From assembly GCA_037367405.1 (NCBI GenBank), contig JAZKJV010007250.1, forward strand, positions 248,001 through 312,000: 64,000 bases of DNA. Reading direction: 5' to 3'. Positions 35,414 to 45,270 of this stretch are shown here, one piece after another (the first letter of the stretch is position 1; each line of letters starts with the position of its first letter). The position numbers were made by a program, and so were the translations under genes. Below the pieces are notes generated by a model that searched no databases, was not told the DNA's origin, and worked only from the letters and a program-made list of their open reading frames with translations. Source of the DNA: Ottelia alismoides (Eukaryota > Streptophyta > Magnoliopsida > Alismatales > Hydrocharitaceae).

Positions 35414-37272
35414 CAAAAAGAATAAAGAATAAGAAGAAAAGGAAAAGCAAAAATAAAGAATTTAAAGAATAAATTGAATTGATCATGATTATTAAACTCA
35501 TCTGTACAAAATCAAAGTTTGGAGCTCAGGTTAGACCTTGGTGTGAAAATGTGTACGGAACCTAATCGGGAACCAAATATAAAACACAACAGCCTTCGAG
35601 AGTCACAGAACTTGGTTCAAATCACCTCAATAGCCAGGTCAGAACTAGCCTACCTCATACGCAAACCCTTATGACTATGAAGCTGACATGTACGGTGTAA
35701 GTGATAGTGGCTCTCCCCAACTGAAATGACAAAGGAGCTGACTTCTCCAGAATGACAACCCAATGATTCCCTAATCCAACAGCTCTTTCCTCGAGGAGCA
35801 GGGTATTCCCTTCTAAGTTCAAGTGGCATCCAACTCAAGAGGAGGAGGTAGAGAAGAGAATGGACGGTAGCCAGTGTAGCTACCTATCCTGGGATGCAAG
35901 ACCAGTGTAGTCAAGTCATCCAGCTGCAGGCTCACATGGTATAACTTTGATGCTCATGCTTGCTTATTTTCTATACAACATATATACACTCTCCGGCAGG
36001 CACTTTATTTTATTTTCAAGCCTGTCCACTTTTTTGGAGATTTTTTTTTCAACATACTATTTACAGCAGCATTTACAGAAGGAGTTTTTCCTCTTGAGCC
36101 AGAAGACTATTCCTCTTTTGAAGCTTTATTGCAACCCACACTCTCCTGTCGTTGGACCTCATGGCTACTGGACCAGGTTGGGGTGCACTTCCCTCCCTAG
36201 ACGAGGACGAATGGTTCCACCCGTGTGCGTCTCAGACTGGCAAATCCAACCCCCTCACCACTCCAATTGAGTTGAGTCAAGTGAAAGGTGCAAGTGTCCA
36301 AGTCAGGTCACGGCCGACAAGAGTCATATGTGTGTTTCGAAAAGATCTAGTTAGTTCACTGAGGTGACTTGAACCCAGCCCTTATTTCTCAAAGAATTAA
36401 GTCTGAATAGACCTGAAGTACCTTAAACCTAGTTCCCATAAGGTTCCAGTGCAATTAGGTACAGTAAGTTCCAACCAAGCTCCAATCATCAACTTTATTG
36501 GACTAGTTCAATCATCAAGCTTAATGAAAGAATATAAATGCTATGCAAATGCTATTTACAAATATGCACATACTAATGCAATTTTTCAAAGAATTCGAAA
36601 TCAAAGAGAGAAATTTTTACACAGAGAAAAAATTTTGGCATCCAAAGTATGAATATATACAGCTATTTACATGGGCGTGCCGCTTTATTTTACAGGACTA
36701 AAAGAATTTTAAAGAATTTACGGGTTTTAACAAAAGTGATTTATTTAGGTGTGTATACAATTAATAAAGAATTTTATGTATTTTATATATATTGTATTTT
36801 ATTTTATTAAGATGCTTTTATTCCTCAAATTTATTTAGGAAACATTTTGAAAACTATAGTACAAAATAATTTTTGCAACTATTTACACATATTTGAAAGC
36901 CATTTTGCAAAGATTTTGCAAACACTATATATACATTTTTCAAAAATATTTTTACAAAATGTTTTCAAAACCATTTGCAAATAGATTTTCAAATCCTTTA
37001 TTTCACACAAATAGAAGAATTTTTGCAATCAAAATATTTTTACAAAGTTTGAAAATACTTCACATAAAGTTTTCCAAACAGTTCACACCATTTTTCAAAT
37101 CATTTTGCAAAAATATTTTTAATCTGATTTATTAATCAGTATATACAAAAAGAATCCGAGGAATAATCACATCTTTTTATTAAGGTTTTTAATGAATTTA
37201 AAGAATTATTAGCCATATTATTACAAAAGTACGAGTTATGGCTAAAGTATATACAACGTATATACGACCCCC
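35414..37272 (-). other. 3' noncoding region of element D
   Basis: Colinear with 45271-47186 of C: ctctccccaact..., ggtagccagtgtagctacc (about 35867-35885), gagtttttcctcttgagcc, then an AT-rich part with many catttt(g/t)caaa words (about 36880-37130). No coding. Confidence 0.7.
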
Positions 37273-37804
37273 CTATACTTAGCTTGAGCTATGTCCTCAT
37301 AGATCGGAAAAGAGAAAGAGAAGACATAACTCGTACTGAGTATAGAAAAGTCTAAAGAATACATAAATAAGAAATTGATGAATGAGAAGTTGACCATCCC
37401 CCCTATACTTAGGATCAAGTAATCCTAAGTATAGCAGTCTGTACACAAAGCAGGGAGGGTCAAGGGTGGGAATAAACAGATCAAAAGAAGTAACAAATCA
37501 GGGGTGCACCCCCCTATACTTACGACAAAGTCCTTCCTAAGTACAGAAAACTGACACCAAGGGGCGACACCTTTTATTTAGATACAACAGATAGAAAAGG
37601 AAAAGAACAAAAGAAGAAAACAAGAAAAGAGAGATATATACAAATAGATGAAACGATCGTGGAGAATATACGCATCACTCCCCCTATACTTAGGGTGAGA
37701 TATCCCTAAGTATAGGCAACAATAGGAGTGACAATACTGAACAAGGAAAGAACATTGCTTTGTGTACCCCCCTATACTTAGGACAAGGTACGTCCTAAGT
37801 GTAG
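37273..37804 (-). repeat. Five PPT-like stem-loops, element D
   Basis: 37273-37345 (long form), 37403-37434 (perfect 13-bp arms CTATACTTAGGAT/ATCCTAAGTATAG), 37513-37545 (decayed), 37684-37715 (12-bp arms ending GGG/CCC) and 37772-37804 (arms ending GGAC/GTCC, one mismatch). Each begins with a C-run, so on the element's sense strand each ends in AAGTATAGGGGG-like sequence. Confidence 0.85.
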
Positions 37805-38265
37805 ACACAAAGATATGGTGATAGATCTTGGGCACACTAAAACATACGGGAGAAAGAAAAAGGCACACATATATACAAGTGGTGAAGAACTGGTGAAGTA
37901 CAGGACGGTATCTGACTAGTGAATACCGTACTTGCGCCATTGTCTCCCTGTGAGAATAGTGACGCACTCAGACAGTGAAAAGACACCCGGATATGCAGTC
38001 AGGTGGGTGTCGGCTACTGGAGACAAGCAGATCAGAAAGTAAAGCAGGAACCAGTAGCGTGAAGCAGACAATCGGCACACAGGGTCAGTATTAGGAAACA
38101 GAGCCGATACTGTAAGACCGGGAGGAAGACGGAACAGTACAGAGTCCTCCGGTCAATCAGAGTCTCAAAAAGATATGGAAAAGTAAGGAACAAGAGACAT
38201 CGTGGCATTCGATGGTCATGAGGTCGGAAGAACAGAGGAGACACACCGAATACCGCAATACATGG
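37805..38265 (-). other. Spacer between stem-loops and repeat array in D
   Basis: Mixed-composition sequence with no coding capacity and no match to C pol. It contains small inverted repeats, for example cggctactgg...ccagtagcgtg (about 38009-38060). Confidence 0.5.
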
Positions 38266-39863
38266 CTCAACCCTGCGAGGGTCGTCAAGGTGAGCAGTAT
38301 CAAAGGAGCCGGGAATCAGACCATAATCAGAAGACTTGGTCCCATGATCCGCAGATCGGATACACAATCAGAGAGGGTACCAAGTACACAACTCAAAAAG
38401 ACTCGGCTTCGTGTTCCAATAGACAGGAGACACCAGAAATGAAACCGAGTACCTAGAAAATGATGTACTCTCTCGCAGATAACCCTCGGGGAGTAGTACA
38501 TGCTAGGAAATGAATAATCAGAATAGAAGCTCACCCCTGCGAGGGTTGTCAAGGTGAGCGGGATCAAAGGAGCCTGATCCATCAGACGGATAATCAGGTA
38601 TGGTCTCGGTAGGCGACATATCGGCTACCAGCAGAAGAGACCAGAAAGTCTAAAGAATGTGGTAGCATCCCACAGACAACCCTCGGGGAACGTGCTGCCA
38701 GCTAGGCATGAAAATAGAGGATATCAGGAGCTCAACCTTGCGAGGACCGTCAAGGCAAGAAGACTCAATGGAGTCTAATCAGATGGGTCCCACGATCCAC
38801 AGATCAGATAGGCAAATGAAGATGGGACCAAAAATCCTGTATATCAGACGACTCGATTCCGTGCTCTACAGATCGGAGACACGGTCAGTAGGGGAAACCG
38901 AGCGTAAAGAGAGTGTCGCAGTCTCCCGTAGATAGTCCTTGGAGAGAACTGTGATCTAGGCAAGGAATAGTCAGAGTGTGTCTCTACCTTGCGAGGGTCG
39001 TCAAGGAGAGAGAAGGGCTCAAAGGAGCCAGATCCATCAGACGGACCCACATAGTGGTTCCAGTAGTCGACAAGTAGGCTACCAACAGAAGAGACCACTC
39101 AGATCGGAAATGTGTCATATTCTCCCGCAGATAACCCTCGGGGAGCTACGAGCTAGTCAAGGAATAATCAGAAAAGAGCTCATCCTTGCAAGGACCGTCA
39201 AGGAGAGCAGACTCAAAGGAGCCTGAGCAAGTCGGTCTCATGCCCCAACAGATCGAACACATAATCAGAACAGGAGACCAACTGTCCATATCAGACGAAT
39301 CGTCTTCGTGCCCCAACAGATCGAGGCACCATAAGTGAGTGAAGTTGATCGTAAAGAAAGTGTCACATCCTTCCGCAGATAGTCCTTGGGAAGTGATGTG
39401 AGCTACATAGTGAATAATCAGAGTAAATCTCATCCTTGCGAGGGTCGTCAAGGAGAGAGAAGGCTCAAAGGAGCCGGATCCATCAGACGGATCCACAGAG
39501 AATCAGGTCATGGTAGGCGACAGACAACCTCCCAGCAAAGGAGACCATCATAGCTATAATGCATCATAGCTTCTCTCAGATAACCCTCGGAGAGCTATGA
39601 GCTAGGCAAGGAATAATTGTAATATCAAGGCTCGTCCTTGCGAGGACCGTCAAGGAGAGTAATCTGTCAGTTGGCCTCATGTACCGACAAGTCGGATACG
39701 CAAGTAGGATGGAGGCCAATCAAGCATATCATCTGACTCGGTTCCGGGTCCCATCACAATGGCGACCCAAGCAGTGGATGAAACCATAGTCCTAGAAATT
39801 GTCGCATTCTCCTGCAGATAGTCCTCGGGGAGGAATGCGAGCTATATCAATGTAGGTCAAGGG
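38266..39863 (-). repeat. Alternating ~250/~200-bp tandem repeat array replacing gag-pol in D
   Basis: Seven units begin with ctc-N-ccttgcgagg-N5-gtcaagg at 38266, 38530, 38731, 38982, 39179, 39429 and 39631. The spacings are 264, 201, 251, 197, 250 and 202, so long (X) and short (Y) units alternate with a ~450-bp higher-order period. X units include a cagatcgg...gaaaccgag hairpin; Y units include atccatcagacggat. Every unit ends with a hairpin around the loop cagataaccctcgg or cagatagtcctygg. In at least six of the seven, the outer arms differ between units yet pair within the unit. No long frame is shared by the units. Confidence 0.88.
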
Positions 39864-41394
39864 AATGCTGGCAAGTCATCTCAGGTCCTCAAAAGCATTC
39901 AATCATTCAATCATCCGGAGGGCATAAGATCATGTGAGGGAGAAAATCATCAGGTCAATCACAAAACATCCCTCGGGTCAATCCAATTTGGCTGAGATGG
40001 CACAATATTATCGGGAATCCTCACAGTGCCAGGGTGGATCAAAGAGTCAGGAGATCAAGGATGGTTAAATTAGGAAGGTGAGAGATTATGTAGGATCCGC
40101 ACACCGTTATCAGGAAGTCCAAATCAGAATAACCAATCAGTCCTCAGAATCAAGATGGCGGGAACCTCAAGAAAGATAGATCAATTAATACTCATGATAT
40201 CATCACCAAATCATTGCAGCATGTCACATCCTCAAGCCGGTGTGCGAGAACTAAAATTCCTCAATAATGCATCACACATATACTCTATGCATCATCAAAA
40301 ATCCTCAAGACGCTCGTATGCATGTATCCAAAGTCAAATCCACCAAATCAATCTCAGCGTCCTCAACATCATTGGCCCGACTTACACAAATAATCTGTAT
40401 ACATAATCCTCGATGCGGACCTCATCAATATGCACAGCATTCCCGGGTAAAGGGAGGGGTGATACAGGGTACACGAAGAAGATGGATAAGCAGGGTACAC
40501 AATGGGGTGGAGAAGCTGATGAACGTGCGTGCCAATATCATGGGAGCCAGAAGGGTGATACATAGGGAACGAGGAGGGCGGGCGAGAAGATCGAAACACA
40601 GGTAAAATTAGGTGTTCCACACAGGGCGGGAACACCGTCAAAATGGTGGTTCGAAGAGCAGGCTCTCCTCGAACCGGAGAAGATGGGGATGATACAGTGG
40701 ATACGAAGAAGATGGTGAAGAAGAGGGAAACGAAGGACTTGGCGAAGAAATGATTGAGATCAAGCGCACATATCATGACTCAATGCAAAATGAAGAGATA
40801 TATGTATAAGAAAGATAGAGAGACTCAAAGATGAAAAATGCATGACTCACACGGGCGGGACCGACTACTCACATGATGAATGGAAACCTAACGGACTCCA
40901 AGTCACAACCAATAAGCAAGGCAAACCCCCAATTCACCTACTCAACACAGTGAAGACCGTCAAGTGACAGTCATTTATCTTTTCAGCTTTAGAGTGCAGT
41001 GAGAATTACAAAGTTGTACAAACACTTAGGAGGCTTGATGGGATTTGGGCTCTACTCCTTAGTGTGTACGTAAGCAATTTAAAACGCATACAATGAGGGG
41101 GTTGCTCTCCCCAAGACAAGGAAATCCATTATGTTTTATTTTTAGGTCTAATAGAGTTAACAGACCCTATTTTATTTAGGTTATCACTTTTTTTTGGTAT
41201 TTTTAATGCACGTGCCTATCGAGGTTTCAATTTTCATTAAGCATCCTAGGTTGGCAAAAACAGAGGGAGAAGATCGGAAAAGCCATGCAAGTCGGAAATC
41301 GATGATGCGTGCTAAGTAAGAAGACTTACAGTGCCTCCAGCTCTCTCCATGTGGGATGCATAACAGAATTCGAAACCTAAGCTATATGCAAATG
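39864..41394 (-). other. Leader of element D, part left of the C insertion
   Basis: 40447 and 40687 start two related segments (gatacag...gatacgaagaagatgg). Two clear hairpins are GGTGTTCC/GGAACACC (40611-40636) and GGTTCGA/TCGAACC (40648-40675). 40920-41390 matches the C leader in order (gtgaagaccgtcaag; gagggggttgctctccccaag; aaaaacagagggaga; cagctctctccatg; gctatatgcaaatg). The TSD aaatg of C is at 41390-41394. No gag start is recognisable. Confidence 0.65.
41390..41394. repeat. Target-site duplication of C, left copy
   Basis: aaatg directly left of the LTR. The right copy is at 60100-60104. Together with the colinear D leader on both sides, this proves the insertion. Confidence 0.93.
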
Positions 41395-42764
41395 TGATAA
41401 TCTCCAAACTCGATGTGGTAATATCGACTCACAAGGCGAGTCAACAGTCGGTGTTTGACCACACAAATTCTGAAATTAATCAACAATTAACCCACACTAA
41501 AGATCAACAAATTAGAACTAATGTGGAGTTAAAATTTATTTTTAACTCTGCACAAATGGTATATAGGGACAAGTATGCAGAGAGTTCGAACACAGGGAGC
41601 AAACAGGGTAATTCAAGCAAATGTGCTCAAGTGAGTGTGTGATGTGTCTACACTAAGCAATCAAGCAAAGGGAATTTTTGTGGGTTTTTAGTTTTTAAAT
41701 TTTTTTATGTTTTATTTAATTTTTAATTTTGTATTTTGGTCTTTAATTTTCTGATTTTTATAATTTTATATTTTATATTTTTTTTAATATTGGAAAGTAA
41801 AGACAATCTAATAAAAGACAAGCTAAAATATTTATAAAAATGTGCAAAAATAACCAAAAATTCAGAAATAAATTGTTTTTAATATTTTTATGATTTTCTA
41901 CTGTTTTTGTGATTTTTGGGGATTTTTCAAGGTGTTTTTGGTATTTTTAAATGCTGAAATAAGGCAAAACAGTGGAAATAGGGCTGGTTGTGAATAAAAT
42001 GGGATTTAAAAAATAGCAACCAGTACTCAAAATTTTTCACACTATTTTTCAAATAAAAAGGACAAAATAAGGAACAAACAGGAACTGAGTTTTTGATTTT
42101 TGGAGTTTTCTACTATTTTATATATTTTTTGAAGTTTTTGAGTGTTTTTGAATTTTTAGTGTTTTTCTTTTGAGATTTTTAATGATTATTGGACTGACAC
42201 TAAAATAAGATAAAATAGACACTAGGTAATTTTTTGGAATTTTTGGAGAGGTTTTAATATTTTTTTGGCATTTTCTAAGCTAGACAGTGCACAAATAGCA
42301 TGTTTTTGATTTTTAATAAATATAAAAATAAAATGAAATCAAAAACTAAATTGATAGCGTTAAAGTACACGTGTCCAGGAGCTTAACCCTATTTTTGTGG
42401 AATTTTGGGGCTTGAAATGATCATTCAAATAAATACAACAAGCATCCAATTAATAAATAAGCCTGACAGGGGTATTAATGCAATTTACAAAACATCCAGG
42501 GGCATACACGCAATTTTCCACAAAATATTGAACGGAATATTTAATTTCTAGCACCATAATGCAATTACAAAAGCCGCCTGGGCACGCTAGCAATTTTCCC
42601 ACCAGGGTGCGTGACTCGCACGCGCCCGGCGAGGACTAGATCGCAATATCCAAGAACTCAGGGGGCTTCCATGCAAAATATCCAAAAATATAACACTTAA
42701 TGCCACAGTTTTGGCACTAAAACAAAATAAGCAAACAACCGAGGGCCCTTCTGCAAAATGCCCA

Positions 42765-42793
42765 CACCTCACGTGTACAGGTCACGTGAGGTG
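42765..42793. repeat. G-box inverted repeat in the C LTR
   Basis: CACCTCACGTG (42765-42775), loop tacaggt, CACGTGAGGTG (42783-42793). It is identical in the other LTR at 57651-57679. D has the covarying form at 32839-32870. Confidence 0.85.
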
Positions 42794-43384
42794 ACGTGGC
42801 GAAGGACCTATATGCAAATATAGAAAGTATGGGGGTGTTTGTGCAAATAAACCAAAGTTTTTACGTTACAGACAAAAGTTTAAATACTAAATAATAAATA
42901 CAAAAGGTGCGAGGGGTTTAGGTGCAAAATACCCTCGACGCGCGGATCCAACGGCGCTGGAGTTGCCACTTGACACGTGGCGCTTGATGAACGGCCGATG
43001 ACGGTTCGCTTCGACGTCTGAGATTAGATCTCAGAAAGAGATCCAACGATGGCTGGTCGCGGAAGATCTGACGGTCGATGCGCGATCTGGAGCTCCACCT
43101 TGATCCAACGGTGGTGAAGGTCGGAGCAAGAACAACGACGAACTCCGGCGAGCCGAGGTTCTCCGAGGTCAAGCTTCGTCTCCGGTGGGCTGCTTGGCTT
43201 CAAAATCGGGCTGGAGCTTCCTGGGGTCGTCCTCTATCTCCTGGGGGCACCAAAAGTGCACGGCGTTGGCCGTGCCGCTCGCAAGTGGTCGGCGGAGCTG
43301 GAGAGCTCGGCTGAGCTCCGGCGAGCATCAAAAACGCGCCCAGGCGCGAGTCAACGTTCTTCGACCCTGCAAAACCAGTCAAGA

Positions 43385-43408
43385 GGTCCAGGGCAAGTTG
43401 CCTGGACC
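43385..43408. repeat. Hairpin that differs between the two LTRs of C
   Basis: Left LTR: GGTCCAGG, loop gcaagttg, CCTGGACC. Right LTR (58271-58289): GGTCCA, loop acgaccc, TGGACC. The change replaces the apex only and keeps the remaining stem paired. LTR F (761-788) has the same type of loop with other arms. Confidence 0.85.
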
Positions 43409-44005
43409 CTAAGTGGACCTAATCGACGCGAGAGGCGGAGTGGTAGTCGGTGGCCGGAGGTGCGCTCCGGCGAGGATGAGCAATTAGGTGAATCGAACGA
43501 TGGAATTCAAAATTTCTTGAGGGCTTTTACTCCTAAGACTCAGACTAAGCTAATGCACGAAAAATAAAGGGATGAAATGGCTTCCTCGACGGTGTAGACC
43601 GGAGGGAAGGGTACCTCAACCGCCGGAGTTGCGAGAGGTGGTGGAGACGCCTCCGACCTCGGCTGCCTTGGCTGAAGAGCCCACGTCGGAGCTGTCACCT
43701 CCAGGTAGCTCTGGAGCACGAAAGAGGCGCGAGGGGGTGGACCGAAGGTGTTCAAAATCGAGTCGCAAGGTTGAGGGTTCTTTTTATGTGGTTTGACTCT
43801 GAGCTGCAGGGGTCCAAAGATCAATGAATATCTTGCAAATCTTGGGTCCAAAGACCAAGATTAAGCTCGGGCGAGTTAGATAGATGGTTGGTGAACAATG
43901 TTGCAGAAGGATGCAACACGAAAACATGAAAGAATGGGCTGGGAAAAAGCCAAAAAGATGGCTCAAAAACCGAGCCTGACACAGGCTACAGGGGGTAGGG
44001 CGACC

Positions 44006-44061
44006 AGTTGACTGGGGTCAACTATTGACGCCTCCTGGTTGGTCCACGTGGACCAACCAGG
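44006..44061. promoter_or_regulatory. W-box inverted repeat and 28-bp perfect palindrome in the C LTR
   Basis: AGTTGAC-tggg-GTCAACT (44006-44023) is followed by a perfect 28-bp palindrome (44034-44061, half-site CCTGGTTGGTCCAC, centre CACGTG). Both are conserved in the other LTR at 58887-58904 and 58915-58942. They sit at the border of the AT-rich U3 and the GC-rich block, about 1.16 kb from the LTR start, where a promoter is plausible. Binding by WRKY and bZIP/bHLH factors is inferred from the core motifs only. Confidence 0.6.
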
Positions 44062-45217
44062 AAAAACCCTGAAATATTATTTTGTTAATTCATTTAAAAA
44101 TAGAAATAAGTTGAATTAAATAATAATTATAAAATAAAAAAATAATCGTTATTTTATGTAGTATTTTATTATGATTTTTAATTATTTTTATGAGTTATAT
44201 TTTTGCAAGTTACCTTTTTAACCCTATATAGGTATAATACCTATGTATTTTAGTATTTTATTTTTATTTTGTGTATTTTAATTTCTTTAATTGTGTTTAT
44301 AATTTTATAAAATTATAAAATACTTTTATACACATAAATATATTTTTATTTTATTTTATTGATGTATTTTGTATATTTAATAAAATCTAAGAGTATTTTG
44401 TACAGGTATAGATATAGGCAATATACCTTTGTAGTCTTTATACAAGTATTTTTATTTTTATTTTTCTTTGCATTTTATTTTAATTTTAATGCACATATAT
44501 ATTATAAGTAATATTTACAAAATTATAAAAATATAAAAATGAATAAATAATGAATGAAGAATAAATTGAATATTTTATTCAGTACAAATATACAATAGGG
44601 GTCCAAAATTCATCTTTCAAACCGTAGCTCCGCCAAATGCGAAACCACCACCATTGGATAGATTATTTTATTCTATATACAATTAAAGGTGAGTACACTG
44701 CATTTGGAGTTCTCAGTTGTGAGATACGGGTCTGGGAAAGTTGGGATTTTGGATTCTTATTCAGACCATAACTTTTTATCTGTACGAATTTTTTGTGAAA
44801 TAAATTTTGTATTTTTCTTTATAAAATTATCTATAACTTTCATGTACAAAGTTTCTTTATTTGATGTATAAAAAGTGGAACCAAAAATAGGTCCCAAAAT
44901 GAATAAAGAATGAATAAAAGGTATAGGTATTTTCTCTGTATTTCTGACCTTATCTCCCCCTACTTTATTCCTTGTCGACCTATTCATCAAGATGCCTAGG
45001 TCTCGGGGGTTTTGGGTCATAAAATATTTGCAATATTTTATTCTTTTTCTTTTCTTTATTTATTCTATAATTTTGGCCTTAATTACAGTGTTTTATACAC
45101 TATTGTGATGCACATGCATGAATGCTAAGATGCTCAATTTAAGGATATTTACAGGCATTTGATAGGGTTTTTGGTGCCAAAATGATAGAATAAAGATGAT
45201 GAAATGTGGATTCATCA

Positions 45218-45270
45218 TCCCCCTATACTTTACCTTTGCTAGTCTCTAGCAAACACTTATGCAATAAGTG
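45218..45270 (-). promoter_or_regulatory. Polypurine tract and two-hairpin module of C
   Basis: On the minus strand: CACTTA-tt(g)-type hairpin (45254-45270), TTTGCTA-N5-TAGCAAA (45235-45253), then aaagtataggggga (45218-45231) abutting the LTR. The tract has the same sequence as the tails of the upstream stem-loops. Confidence 0.88.

Larger units (their letters stand above)
41395..45217 (-). repeat. 3' LTR of element C
   Basis: 3,823 bp from TGATAATCTCC to GATTCATCA. Features: U5 hairpin GACTC-acaaggc-GAGTC (41426-41442), G-box inverted repeat (42765-42793), a GC-rich block (42900-44060) with GATCYRACGG words, the hairpin 43385-43408, the W-box pair and long palindrome (44006-44061), an AT-rich U3, and the terminal palindrome TGATGAA-N7-TTCATCA (45197-45217). 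Confidence 0.95.

Noticed and set aside
38266..39863. Hammerhead ribozymes (a retrozyme-like element)
   Set aside because: Retrozymes are also gene-less LTR elements, but I could not find the CTGATGA...GAAA core in the right spacing in the repeat units, and these LTRs are far longer than retrozyme LTRs.
38266..39863. CRISPR array or centromeric satellite
   Set aside because: The repeats alternate in length, are diverged, lie inside a defined retrotransposon and are too few; there are no short identical repeats with unique spacers.
43078..43567. Open frames in the GC-rich block of the C LTRs as possible captured host gene
   Set aside because: Frames are short, overlap on both strands and show no recognisable domain; the sequence is shared with other family LTRs, so it is LTR-intrinsic.
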